From Deltaproteobacteria bacterium (GTDB lineage: Bacteria > Desulfobacterota > Binatia > UBA9968), in contig JACQUW010000131.1 in assembly GCA_016210115.1 (NCBI GenBank), positions 1 to 41,408 on the forward strand: 41,408 nt of DNA, written 5' to 3'. Position numbers and translations under genes: made by a program. The notes under the pieces were generated by a model, which searched no databases, had not been told where the DNA came from, and saw only the letters and a program-made list of their open reading frames with translations. How positions within the stretch are numbered: the first letter of the stretch is position 1; each line of letters begins with the position of its first letter. Below, one piece after another: positions 8,426-15,857 of this stretch.

Positions 8426-9580
8426 CTACCGTCCCCAAAGCTTTTTGGTGGCCAGCCGCGCGCCCTCAGCCATCGTCTCGAACTTGGCCCAGGCAATCTT
8501 GGGATGGCCGAGGCGGGCGCCGAGGCCGCAGTCCGTCCCCGCAATAACGTTCTCCCGACCCACGAGCCTGGCATATCTCAGCAGGCGCTCCGCTATAAGC
8601 TCCGGGTGCTCGATAAAATCGCTCGCATGGCCGGCCACTCCTGGAATCAGCGCCTTCCCTTCAGGCAGCCTGACCTCTTCCCAAACCCGCCATTCATGCT
8701 CATGACGGGGATTCGAAGCCTCAATGGAATAGGCCCCCGCGCGCACCTTCAGGATGAGATCCACAATGTCTTTAAGGGGAATATCGTATTTGTGAGGACC
8801 ATGATAGCTGCCCCAGCACATATGGAAGCGCACCCCCTCGGGCGGGATGTCCCTCAGCGCGTGATTGAGCGCGTGGATGCGGAGCTCCGCGTACTTCCGA
8901 TACTCCGCCACGCTCATGTGAGAGTTCATCTGCCACGCGTCTGCCAGATCAGGATCATCGATCTGAAGAATAAACCCGGCGTCGACGATCGCCTTGTATT
9001 CGTCATGCATCGCGTCGGCGATCGCATAGAGATAAGCCTCATCGTTCGGGTAATAGTCATTCTTCATCCAATGTTCCAGGGTACCGGGCGCAACCGCGGG
9101 CAGAAAAGCTTCTTCAACGTGCAGGCCCTGGAGCGCGGCTTTCAAATGCTCGATCTCCGTTCGGACCGCCGCCTGGCCTACATATTTCAGAGGCTCGTTG
9201 CAGAAAAACAGCCGCGCGTGTCCGCCGACGGCGGTCCGCCCGCCCCTGTTAAAGTATTCGGGAAACTCCGCCAGGTCGCGGCCGAAGATCGGCGCAGGCT
9301 TATAGCCGGGCCTGGGCTGTCGTTCCACGAAACCGCTAAGGCGCTCCCGCGTGTAGCGCGAAAAATTCGATTTACCCACCTCACCGTCGTTCACAATGTC
9401 GATGCCGCAATCCACCTGCTTCTTTACGACATCCGTGACAGCGCTCTGAACCAGCGCGGCAAAAGCTTCCTTGTCGTAGGCGTGGCCCTCATTCTTCGCG
9501 GTCAGCAGGCGCGCCAGTTCCTCCGATCTCGGCAGGTTCCCAGCGTGTGTGACCAGTATCCGTTCCGTGCTCCGCTTCAC
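8426..9580 (-). CDS. Cobalamin-independent methionine synthase C-domain-like protein (MetE/UROD fold)
   Basis: A 384-residue protein corresponding to the C-terminal catalytic barrel of MetE, without the N-terminal barrel. It has 'THAGNLPRS' at the start, 'DGEVGKSNF', 'LQIDDPDLAD', the zinc ligands H-x-C in 'FHMCWGSYHGP' and a further cysteine in 'IAGTDCGLGARLG'. These metal ligands activate a thiol for methyl or alkyl transfer. Related stand-alone proteins include archaeal MetE and epoxyalkane:coenzyme M transferase, so methionine synthesis is not assured. It is transcribed towards the amidohydrolase gene, 89 bases ahead of it, probably as one unit. Confidence 0.85.
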   Translation of the reverse strand: MKRSTERILVTHAGNLPRSEELARLLTAKNEGHAYDKEAFAALVQSAVTDVVKKQVDCGIDIVNDGEVGKSNFSRYTRERLSGFVERQPRPGYKPAPIFGRDLAEFPEYFNRGGRTAVGGHARLFFCNEPLKYVGQAAVRTEIEHLKAALQGLHVEEAFLPAVAPGTLEHWMKNDYYPNDEAYLYAIADAMHDEYKAIVDAGFILQIDDPDLADAWQMNSHMSVAEYRKYAELRIHALNHALRDIPPEGVRFHMCWGSYHGPHKYDIPLKDIVDLILKVRAGAYSIEASNPRHEHEWRVWEEVRLPEGKALIPGVAGHASDFIEHPELIAERLLRYARLVGRENVIAGTDCGLGARLGHPKIAWAKFETMAEGARLATKKLWGR

Positions 9581-9893
9581 CGTTTTTCTTCCGTATTCTC
9601 TCGAGACGGAGTCTTACTGAGCTGCGCGAGCCCGCACCATATTTAAATTGCGGGAAACCGTCAAGCGGCAGCAGGGGAGGTAAGTCCCGTCTATTCGGTC
9701 TGTTCCGTCCGTTCTGTGGTTCCGTCTACTCCGTCGGACCAGATAGACGGAACAGACGAGATAGACCAGGAGTTCAGACAAGCGGCGTTATTGACACTAT
9801 CCCGCCAAATACGTACACATAGGTCGTGGGTGTCCGATTAAGAAAGACATCGGTCTGGAGCTGGGGACGATTTCGAGCAAGGAGGAAACATCT
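9581..9893. other. Divergent intergenic region holding an inverted repeat
   Basis: This gap of 313 bases lies between the MetE-like gene (leftward) and the lipoprotein gene (rightward). Its main content is the inverted repeat at 9689-9766. The lipoprotein ribosome site (AAGGAGGAAAC, about 9880) lies at its right end. No clear sigma-70 promoter is visible. Confidence 0.5.
9689..9766. repeat. Imperfect 21-base inverted repeat rich in CCGTC units
   Basis: The arm 9689-9709 (GTCTATTCGGTCTGTTCCGTC) has its reverse complement at 9746-9766 with 18 of 21 positions matching. The 36-base loop contains further CCGTC/CCGTT units. This could form a long hairpin or be a dispersed palindromic element. There are no flanking T-runs, so a simple terminator is unlikely. 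Confidence 0.6.
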
Positions 9894-10355
9894 ATGGTGC
9901 GAAGCGTAAAAGTTGCTTTGCTGGTGATAATGGCAGCAGCGGCAGTGCAGAGCTGCGTTGTGGCAGACCGTGACCGGGCCGACCGGCGCGTGCGTTGCGG
10001 CGGAGAACACCGCCTCCAGGTTTTAGACCTGGACATCTCTCCGGATCCCGTAGCCCAGGGGCAGCGGATCAACGCCTGGCATGTGAGGATTCGCGCTGAC
10101 GCCTCCGGCGAGTGCCAGACGACTATCCGTGTTTTTGAGAGCGCCGGCAATGAGCTCGTGGCGCAAGAAAGGGTATCTCGCCTGAGACCAGGAATTAATC
10201 AGATCAGCCTTGATCCTATAGAGCGCTACCGGTTCAGCAGAAACGAGCACTGTTTTTCTGTAACGGCGGATATCGAGGGGACAAGGCGCACGATCGACGC
10301 GGCGCGGCGGTTCTGCGCGCGGAGAATCGCGGACCGGCGGTGGTCCATGCGATGA
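9894..10355 (+). CDS. Hypothetical lipoprotein
   Basis: A 153-residue protein with a signal peptide ending 'AAAVQSC'. The cysteine at residue 21 fits a lipobox loosely (V-Q-S-C), so lipid anchoring is likely but not certain. The mature part has an extracellular-type beta pattern ('LQVLDLDISPDPVAQGQRINAWHVRIRADASGECQTTIRVFE'), resembling a CARDB- or FN3-like fold with 'NQISLDP' near the end, and four further cysteines that could pair. I do not recognise a named family. AAGGAGGAAAC before the ATG is a strong ribosome site. The exonuclease III gene follows after 24 bases. Confidence 0.65.
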   Translation: MVRSVKVALLVIMAAAAVQSCVVADRDRADRRVRCGGEHRLQVLDLDISPDPVAQGQRINAWHVRIRADASGECQTTIRVFESAGNELVAQERVSRLRPGINQISLDPIERYRFSRNEHCFSVTADIEGTRRTIDAARRFCARRIADRRWSMR

Positions 10356-10379
10356 AGCGCTTTCCGGTCTGATGATTCC

Positions 10380-11171
10380 GTGAAAATCGAAACCTGGAAC
10401 GTTAACGGGATTCGCGCTCGCCAGGCGCAGGTCCTGGAGCTGATCGAGCGTGATCGACCCGACATCCTTTGCCTGCAGGAGATTAAGGCGGCCATGACGC
10501 AGGTCCCTGAGTCTCTCTGCAAGCTGGCCGGATATGAGTGCTACTGGCACGGGGAGCGAGCCTATTCGGGAGTTGGCCTGCACATTCGCCAGGGACTGCT
10601 CGGCGCTGCTCCAAAGTTCAGCCATCCGTCATTCGACCACGAGAATCGAATCGTCACCGCGCAAATCGGCGATCTGATTGTAGCTTCCGTCTACATCCCC
10701 AATGGCGGAAAAGACTTTGCCGCCAAAATGCGCTTTCTTGAAGCCATGGAGACCTACGTCGCCGAAAGCCACGCCGAGGGCAAAACTCTGATTATTTGCG
10801 GCGATATCAACATCGCCCGCACGGAGAGGGATGTCCATCCGAAAGAGCGGAAGCCCAATCTCATTGGCCAGAGACCCGAGGAGCGGGAGCTGCTCGAGCG
10901 TATTCTGGCGCGCGGTCTCGTTGACGTCGGCCGAGCGCTTGATCCGGAGAACAACGAGCTTTTCACGTGGTGGCCTCCGTGGCGAAACATGCGCCAGCGC
11001 AACATCGGCTGGCGTCTCGACTATCTTTTCGTCAGCGAGAAGCTTGCCGGTCGAGCAGTTCAGTGTTCCGTTTTGAGAGACATAGGAACAAGCGATCACG
11101 CGCCCGTCTCGGCCACTATTGAATTACCTGACGCAGCAGTCGATAAGCCGTCTGCCATTGCTGCGCCGTGA
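10380..11171 (+). CDS. xthA: Exodeoxyribonuclease III (AP endonuclease, EEP fold)
   Basis: A 263-residue protein with all exonuclease III motifs: 'TWNVNGIRAR' (N7), 'LCLQEIK' (E34), 'YSGVGL', 'ICGDINIA' (D and N of the catalytic D-x-N), 'WRLDYLFVS' and 'GTSDHAPV' (D-H pair). It acts in base-excision repair, cutting at abasic sites and degrading 3' ends with Mg2+. The start is a GTG at 10380; the sequence begins directly with the first catalytic strand, as expected. The C-terminal 15 residues (after 'ATIELP') are not conserved in the family. Confidence 0.93.
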   Translation: MKIETWNVNGIRARQAQVLELIERDRPDILCLQEIKAAMTQVPESLCKLAGYECYWHGERAYSGVGLHIRQGLLGAAPKFSHPSFDHENRIVTAQIGDLIVASVYIPNGGKDFAAKMRFLEAMETYVAESHAEGKTLIICGDINIARTERDVHPKERKPNLIGQRPEERELLERILARGLVDVGRALDPENNELFTWWPPWRNMRQRNIGWRLDYLFVSEKLAGRAVQCSVLRDIGTSDHAPVSATIELPDAAVDKPSAIAAP

Positions 11172-11241
11172 GCTTGCCGCCAGGATCGAGTGCGCTCCCT
11201 CGCCCGCCGGCCGGAGAGGGCCGGGGTGAGGGCTCGGTGCC

Positions 11242-11775
11242 TCAAGTCTCCGACGACAACTCGATGTCGATATTCTCCTGCTGCGCAAATTCCTGTAACT
11301 CTGTCCTTATTGCCGTGATGCTCGCGTCGGTTGGTATGGTGATTTGGGCCTCCAGCCGAAATATGGGCGTTCCACTAACGGGAGCGGCATAGGTTTTAGT
11401 CTCCATCGATTCAATATTGATCCCGACGCTTCTTAGAATTCCGCTGAGATGGTAGACCACTCCCGGGTGGTCCATGCAGGAGGCCTTGAGTCTGTAAAAG
11501 AGCGCAGAAGGCGCTGGTTTTTTGTCCGATGGTTTTTTGACCCAGATGTTCAGCCCCGTCCGGCTCTCGAGCTCGCGGTAATGTTCGGCGACTTTTGGCA
11601 AGCTGTCTTCTTCACCCGATAGCAGAAGGATCAGAGCGAATTCGCCGCAAAAAACCGCCATCTTGCTGTCTTCGATATTGCAGCCGTATTCGAATATAAA
11701 CTCCGAAATCCTCTCCACAAGACCGACCCGATCCGGCCCAACGGCCACCAAAACGAGATTTTCCTTACCACTCAT
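11242..11775 (-). CDS. Two-ACT-domain regulator (GcvR-like)
   Basis: A 177-residue protein made of two ACT domains. The first (residues 6-85) starts 'LVLVAVGPDRVGLVERISEFIFEYGCNIEDS'. The second (about 92-175) contains 'LKASCMDHPGVVYHLSGILRSVGINIESMETKT'. This arrangement is that of the glycine cleavage system repressor GcvR and its relatives, which bind small ligands or partner regulators. No DNA-binding domain is present. AAGGAG precedes the ATG at 11775. The ABM gene lies 22 bases upstream on the same strand, so they are probably co-transcribed. Confidence 0.82.
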   Translation of the reverse strand: MSGKENLVLVAVGPDRVGLVERISEFIFEYGCNIEDSKMAVFCGEFALILLLSGEEDSLPKVAEHYRELESRTGLNIWVKKPSDKKPAPSALFYRLKASCMDHPGVVYHLSGILRSVGINIESMETKTYAAPVSGTPIFRLEAQITIPTDASITAIRTELQEFAQQENIDIELSSET

Positions 11776-11797
11776 CGGTTTCTCCTTCGTGTGCAGC

Positions 11798-12109
11798 TTA
11801 ACGCCAAGCGGCGTCCGATGGTATCAGGTTTTTACCGAACCGGCGCTCGGGCTGGGCGGCCAGCCAGGGCTGGACCTTCTCGGCGTAGAGCTTGAAATGG
11901 GGCGTTTGCCGGTGCGCCTCCAGCGCCGCCTCGTCACGATAAACTTCGTAGAAATAGAAGCGGTTCGGATCGTCCCGGTCCTGGATTACATCAAAGCGAA
12001 GGCAGCCGGGCTCGTCCTCCTCCGAATGCTCCGCGTCGTAACGGGCGAGTTGCAAGAACTCTGAGACGTGCTCGGATTTCACCTGGACGGTGACGTGTAG
12101 AATCAGCAT
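11798..12109 (-). CDS. Antibiotic biosynthesis monooxygenase (ABM/YgiN-like) family protein
   Basis: A 103-residue dimeric alpha-beta barrel protein. It begins 'MLILHVTVQVKSEHVSEFLQLARYDAEHSEEDEPGCLRFDVIQDRDDPNRFYFYEVYRDEAALEAH', the ABM pattern with E-x-G-C-L near residue 34 and the 'F.EVY.D..A...H' strand-turn. Relatives include LsrG and quinol monooxygenase YgiN; the substrate is unknown. AAGGAGG lies before the ATG at 12109. It precedes the two-ACT protein gene by 22 bases. Confidence 0.85.
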   Translation of the reverse strand: MLILHVTVQVKSEHVSEFLQLARYDAEHSEEDEPGCLRFDVIQDRDDPNRFYFYEVYRDEAALEAHRQTPHFKLYAEKVQPWLAAQPERRFGKNLIPSDAAWR

Positions 12110-12295
12110 GGGATCCGCCTCCTTGTGCCATAAGCCTCGGGATGAGTATCTATTAACGTGCTGCTATGTCAACTCGATGCGTGGGCGGCGTTCACAGTGA
12201 ATGGTCAAGACGGTCCGCAGGCCTGTTGAAAGGAGTAGGCGTTTCCGGCTCTCAGGGGCCGCTGCCCCAAAATTGGACCGTTGAGAAGCCGATCA

Positions 12296-12324
12296 CGCAA
12301 AAAAATTCTTGCAAGAATTTTGCG
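12296..12324. repeat. Palindrome ahead of the carboxypeptidase gene
   Basis: CGCAAAA..TTCTTGC and GCAAGAATTTTGCG form a dyad centred near 12311, with three extra A residues in the left arm. It lies about 60 bases before the ATG of the D,D-carboxypeptidase. It could be an operator or a weak transcription terminator for either direction; the T/A tracts inside the stem fit both. Confidence 0.45.
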
Positions 12325-12383
12325 TTAAGGGCATTATTGCGGGCGCATGGCCAAATTTTTTTCGTAGGAGGTTCTTCGATTCA

Positions 12384-13568
12384 ATGAAACAGAACAAAAC
12401 GCGTTGGGTGACCGCGATTTTCTGCGCGATATTTCTGCTCCAGGGCGGGCTTGCCGGGATAGACGAGGCCCGGGCAGGCAGGCGCCAAAAGGAAAGCTCC
12501 GCTGAAGAAAACCGACCTGCGTTTGTTTCCGGGATTGTGATGGAAGCCGAAACCGGACAGATTCTGTTCGAGCAGGACCCGCACAAACAGTGGCCTCCGG
12601 CTTCTCTAACCAAGATGATGCTGATGCTCCTGGTAATGGAGAAAGTCAGACAAAAAAGCATCTCGCTCAGTGATCCTGTCGAAGTGTCGGCTCATGCGAG
12701 CAAGATCGGCGGCTCGCAGGTTTATTTGAAGCAGGGAGAGGTCTTCACGCTTGAAGAGATGATGAAGGCGATCGTCATTCATTCCGCCAATGACGCCTGC
12801 GAGGCCGTGGCGGAGCGGATCGCGGGCAGCATCGAAGGGTTCGTGGAGATGATGAACCTGCGGGCCAAGGAGATCGGCCTTAAGAATACCCGCTACTTCA
12901 ATGTGCATGGACTGCCCCCTGAGAAAGGCCAGAGTTCTGATCTCACGACCGCCTACGATACGGCGATTCTCGCTCGTGAGCTTGTCAAATATCCTGATAT
13001 TCTCCGTTGGGCCTCCACCGCAAAGACGGAGTTCCGCGACGGCAAATTTATTCTGCAGAATACGAATCACCTTATAGGCAAATTTCCCGGAGCCGATGGA
13101 CTCAAGACCGGCTCTTATCACGAAGCGGGGTTTAATCTCGCAGCGACCGCTCAGCGCGATGGCCTGAGGCTTATCTCGGTCACTATGGGCTCTCCCAGCA
13201 ACAAGATACGTTTCCGTGAGGCGGCGCGCCTTCTCAGCTCCGGGTTCAACAATTACAAGATGCTCACGGTCATCAAGCCCGGGGATGCTGTGGCCCAGGA
13301 GGTCAGGATCAAAGGCGGCGTGATGAGTTCCATTCGCCCCGTCCTGCCGCGGGGCGCACGGGTTTTCCTCAAGCGGTCAGAAGAGAACGGAGTCAAATCC
13401 GAAGTTCGCCTCAGCAACTCCATCTGGGCTCCGCTCAAAAAAGGACAAAAGCTGGGTGAATTCGTGATCATGCGCGGCGGACGGCCTGCAGCCTCGTACG
13501 ATCTGGTCACTGATCGTGATGTGGAGCGCGCCAATATGATAAAGCGGCTTTGGGACATGGTCTTCTGA
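12384..13568 (+). CDS. dacA: D-alanyl-D-alanine carboxypeptidase (PBP5/6 family)
   Basis: A 394-residue exported penicillin-binding protein. It has a signal peptide in residues 1-32 and the catalytic S74-L-T-K77 in 'PPASLTKMM'. It also has S134-A-N136 in 'HSANDACEA', K241-T-G in 'GADGLKTGSYHEAGF', and a C-terminal beta-rich PBP5_C domain (about 290-370). It ends in a helix 'ANMIKRLWDMVF' that could anchor it to the inner membrane. It removes the terminal D-Ala of peptidoglycan pentapeptides. The ATG at 12384 has GGAGG 12 bases upstream. An in-frame TTG at 12309 would put 25 residues before the signal peptide, so I reject it. Confidence 0.92.
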   Translation: MKQNKTRWVTAIFCAIFLLQGGLAGIDEARAGRRQKESSAEENRPAFVSGIVMEAETGQILFEQDPHKQWPPASLTKMMLMLLVMEKVRQKSISLSDPVEVSAHASKIGGSQVYLKQGEVFTLEEMMKAIVIHSANDACEAVAERIAGSIEGFVEMMNLRAKEIGLKNTRYFNVHGLPPEKGQSSDLTTAYDTAILARELVKYPDILRWASTAKTEFRDGKFILQNTNHLIGKFPGADGLKTGSYHEAGFNLAATAQRDGLRLISVTMGSPSNKIRFREAARLLSSGFNNYKMLTVIKPGDAVAQEVRIKGGVMSSIRPVLPRGARVFLKRSEENGVKSEVRLSNSIWAPLKKGQKLGEFVIMRGGRPAASYDLVTDRDVERANMIKRLWDMVF

Positions 13569-13626
13569 GTGTTTCTTTTGCGGCCCATCCCGCGTTCTGG
13601 GCCAGTGGCGGAGACGGCAGCACTAC

Positions 13627-13959
13627 CTACTTCAGCGGGATTATCTCACCGCGCAAATTCGTGAGCGTTACGACGGCCTCATAACGCGTGTCATCAAGAG
13701 CGAACGACAAGCGCCTCTTTGGAGGGTCGCTCGTAAGCAAGATCGGCGCATAGCTTACATTCCGCGCGTCGAAGTTCGTCTGGATCCAGCGAGGAACGGC
13801 GGCATCGGGCTGCTGGAAGAGGCCTTCCAAAATCCTGCGAACCTTCTCGTAGTGCTTTGGATTGGATTGTTGAAGCGCTTCAAGAGCGCCGGGTTGGTTA
13901 AGATTGATGGTGCGGCCCGGGGCCGCCTCACCCGTTGCGGCGGGGCCGGCCCACAGCAT
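13627..13959 (-). CDS. Small exported protein of unknown function, start frame-disrupted
   Basis: The open frame gives 110 residues from an internal ATG, ending '...EAVVTLTNLRGEIIPLK'. No family is recognised. Reading the same frame upstream of this ATG gives A-K-F-I-A-V-A-V-L-A-M-L-W-A-G-P, a signal peptide that has no start codon. A good ribosome site (GAGGAGGAGGAG) and an ATG lie at 13993, but one base out of frame. Removing one G from the GGG at 13991-13989 yields MAKFIAVAVLAMLWAGP. The true gene therefore probably spans 13627-13993 with one extra base (error or mutation). It converges with the carboxypeptidase gene. Confidence 0.6.
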   Translation of the reverse strand: MLWAGPAATGEAAPGRTINLNQPGALEALQQSNPKHYEKVRRILEGLFQQPDAAVPRWIQTNFDARNVSYAPILLTSDPPKRRLSFALDDTRYEAVVTLTNLRGEIIPLK

Positions 13960-14024
13960 CGCAAGAACTGCTACGGCGATGAATTTTGCCCATGAGTTCT
14001 CCTCCTCCTCTTGGCGTCTAACGC

Positions 14025-14468
14025 TTAGCGTGAGCGGCGCGATTTTCCGCGTCCGGCTCCACGCTGTGGTTGGGCCTTCAGTTTGTCCCAGAACTGTCTA
14101 GGGGAAAGAATCGCTAGATTCTCGATTTGGCCTATGTCCAGCAGTTCCTTGTCACCTGTCACGAGTACAGCGGCTCCAGCCGATATCGCAGCCGACAGAA
14201 TGGGTAGGTCATCCTGATCTTGGATTTCGACCGTCGGAAGTTGGCCCGGCTGCGCAAGCACCGTGTCTTGCCGCATCAGCGAGATGAAGTCATCAATCAA
14301 ATCCTGAGCCACACCAAACTTGGTTCTCAAGGTACGCTTCAGCTCGCTCAGCACTTGTGCGGACGTCAGAAGTTCGTGCGAAGTGAGAACCTCGCGCAGA
14401 ACGTCTGCGCAAAGGCCGCGAGTTGCCGCTGCACTGGCCAGGACATTTGTGTCGAGGAAAACCCTCAC
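14025..14468 (-). CDS. PIN-domain ribonuclease toxin (COG1569-like)
   Basis: A 147-residue PIN-fold protein with the acidic site D6 ('VFLDTNVL'), E42 ('SELKRTL'), D86/D87 ('DQDDLPIL') and D106 ('TGDKELLD'). PIN toxins cleave RNA with Mg2+ and are neutralised by a partner antitoxin. The start is a GTG at 14468 that overlaps the antitoxin stop in a GTGA, so the two are translationally coupled. The C-terminal tail after 'WDKLKAQPQ' is basic and not conserved. The active-site residues are present and the frame is intact, so the pair may be functional. Confidence 0.88.
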   Translation of the reverse strand: MRVFLDTNVLASAAATRGLCADVLREVLTSHELLTSAQVLSELKRTLRTKFGVAQDLIDDFISLMRQDTVLAQPGQLPTVEIQDQDDLPILSAAISAGAAVLVTGDKELLDIGQIENLAILSPRQFWDKLKAQPQRGAGRGKSRRSR

Positions 14469-14686
14469 GACACTTCGGCGAACACGTCTTCGTCTGTGAG
14501 GTAACCGCGCGCCTCCGCAAAAGGCATGATCTTGCGCCGTAACGCTTCGAACTGGCTGATGCGAAGCTGGCGACGAAGCGCCTCTCGGGCGACCTCGCTC
14601 CGGTTTCTTCCTGACCGACGACTCGCCTTGGTTAACAGGTCGTTTAGATCTTTGTCGAGTCTGATTGTGAGAGTGCTTGTCTTCAT
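14465..14686 (-). CDS. Ribbon-helix-helix antitoxin (CopG/Arc-like)
   Basis: A 73-residue protein with an N-terminal ribbon-helix-helix: strand 'STLTIRLDKDLNDLLTKAS' and helices 'NRSEVAREALRRQL'. The C-terminal half, including 'ARGYLTDEDVFAEVS', should wrap the PIN toxin. Such proteins bind DNA as dimers and repress their own operon. I chose the ATG at 14686. A possible start at 14728 would add 14 residues and lies inside the probable operator. Very little leader lies between the -10 and this ATG. Confidence 0.87.
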   Translation of the reverse strand: MKTSTLTIRLDKDLNDLLTKASRRSGRNRSEVAREALRRQLRISQFEALRRKIMPFAEARGYLTDEDVFAEVS

Positions 14687-14690
14687 GTCA

Positions 14691-14728
14691 TACAACGTAG
14701 TACAAATTGGCAGTAGTGTCAATGACAC
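14691..14728 (-). promoter_or_regulatory. Promoter with two operator-like dyads for the PIN/RHH pair
   Basis: On the minus strand TTGACA (14722-14717) is followed after 17 bases by TACGTT (14699-14694). A perfect 13-base dyad GTGTCA-A-TGACAC (14716-14728) covers the -35. A 12-base dyad, TACaACGTaGTA with one mismatched pair (14691-14702), covers the -10. This layout fits autorepression by the RHH antitoxin. The -10 lies so close to the ATG that the message would be nearly leaderless. Confidence 0.5.
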
Positions 14729-15066
14729 TTTTCGGCCCGACGTATAGCGTTTTATCCCTTACGTAGCAGTAATCAGTCTCGACTTTGCGCGAATTTACCG
14801 CTTGGTGTGGGTATTGTAAAGCGAAAATGCGGCGGAGACTTTAGCCGGGAGCTTGGTAGGAATGCGGGTTGTGGTAGGGATAAGATCCGAGCTAACACTG
14901 TGAGAGGTCTTGTCGCAGGAGCCCAGCGGGCACGAACAGGGCTTTAGGGCGGCCTAAGCATGCGGGGGCGGACACACCCCCTGCGCAGGCGGGACTTTGG
15001 AAGATCAAAGAAGCAAAGGGCAGGGGAGCTTTTCATGAGGAATCCCAGGGAGAGAGTTTTGGTTCT

Positions 15067-15211
15067 GTGAGTCCGGAGGCGGGAGTCGAAGGCGTCCTTT
15101 CGAAACCATTGATCCTTACGAGTAGCAAGTTTTTGGAATTTCCTTGGAAAGTTTGAGAAAAGGCTTCTCAAAATCCGGCGTGACATGAATGACGGTGATC
15201 GGGCGAGCCAT
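15067..15211 (-). pseudogene. RelE/StbE-family toxin, frameshifted and 3'-truncated
   Basis: Starting at the ATG at 15211, four bases after the antitoxin stop, the frame reads MARPITVIHVTPDFEKPF..LSKEIPK, then hits a stop after 31 codons. Dropping one A from the A5 run (15134-15130 on the minus strand) continues into LATRKDQWFRKDAFDSRLRTH, the RelE/StbE pattern (F..PL.TH). After 'RTH' the expected 'KLKG...YRI.F' part is missing, although the frame stays open to about 14944. The toxin is therefore inactive by both a frameshift and loss of the C-terminal half. Confidence 0.65.
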
Positions 15212-15215
15212 CCGT

Positions 15216-15443
15216 CTAGCGGCCCAACTGGGACAGGGACTTTACAGCTTTTGTCCGGCCCTCGCGGTGAGCGGCGTCGCCGCGAACGATCTTTCCCAGC
15301 GCGTCCTCGACCTCTGTGAGTCCCCTCTTCAGTCTCGCATACTCTTCGGCATCGATAAGAATTACCTTCTTGCCGGCGAGCTTCTTTGGAAGGCGGATTG
15401 AGACGGCAGTTGCTTTCTCAGAAAAAGAAGGATGCTTGGCCAT
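15216..15443 (-). CDS. Antitoxin-like protein, partner of a ruined RelE-family toxin
   Basis: A 75-residue protein with an N-terminal segment 'SEKATAVSIRLPKKLAGKKVILIDAEEYARLKRGL' and a charged helical C-terminal half. It resembles small antitoxins of RelE-type modules, in which an N-terminal dimerisation or DNA-binding part precedes a toxin-binding helix. No family is assigned with confidence. GGAGG lies 8 bases before the ATG. Its position directly upstream of the degraded toxin gene supports the antitoxin reading. Confidence 0.65.
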   Translation of the reverse strand: MAKHPSFSEKATAVSIRLPKKLAGKKVILIDAEEYARLKRGLTEVEDALGKIVRGDAAHREGRTKAVKSLSQLGR

Positions 15444-15857
15444 ACTTTACCTCCACCGGGTCTTAGCATATCCAGTCCGGAGGTTTTTTTCTATCAATAC
15501 AGTCCTGTTAGATTCCGCAACCCTGTTCGGCTCTTCACTCCTCCTGGACCAGTTCGCAGCTTTTGTAGTTCTTCTTGGATCTTTCACTGCCTGCCAGTTA
15601 TCTCATGAGGTGTCCCACTCTCGCCTTCAACTTTAGCGAAAGTCAAGAGGGTCTCGTGTTGGCAAATACTTCAAGCCTGAAATTGAATTGATTTCTCCTT
15701 CACTTCAATTCTGCGAGATTTCTGCGACGCGGGCTTTAAACTCTTATCCACGCCCATTTATTGACAGCGGAAAGAGGTTCAAGTTAGATAGAGATGGGCG
15801 GCTGGCGAATTGCCGCCGCTGGATGTTGAGTTCAGAAATTCGCCGAGAGCAGGAAGC
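15444..15857. other. Intergenic region without a supported gene
   Basis: This gap of 414 bases lies between the antitoxin and the aspartate dehydrogenase gene. The left part is AT/CT-rich, unlike the neighbouring genes, and has no open frame with a ribosome site. The right end carries a candidate promoter at 15761-15789. No RNA gene or repeat is seen. Confidence 0.5.
15761..15789 (+). promoter_or_regulatory. Putative promoter for the aspartate dehydrogenase gene
   Basis: TTGACA (15761-15766), a 17-base spacer and TTAGAT (15784-15789). The -35 is perfect and the -10 weak. The start codon is about 70 bases downstream. Confidence 0.4.

Noticed and set aside
8423..9646. Long rightward open frame of 407 codons
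   Set aside because: It lies antisense to the MetE-like gene, whose zinc motifs and family pattern are clear; the rightward translation has no recognisable domain and an Arg/His-rich composition typical of an antisense shadow.
11190..11235. GC-rich segment with GCCGG and GAGAGGG units after exonuclease III
   Set aside because: Looks like common intergenic low-complexity sequence; arms are too short and irregular to call a defined repeat.
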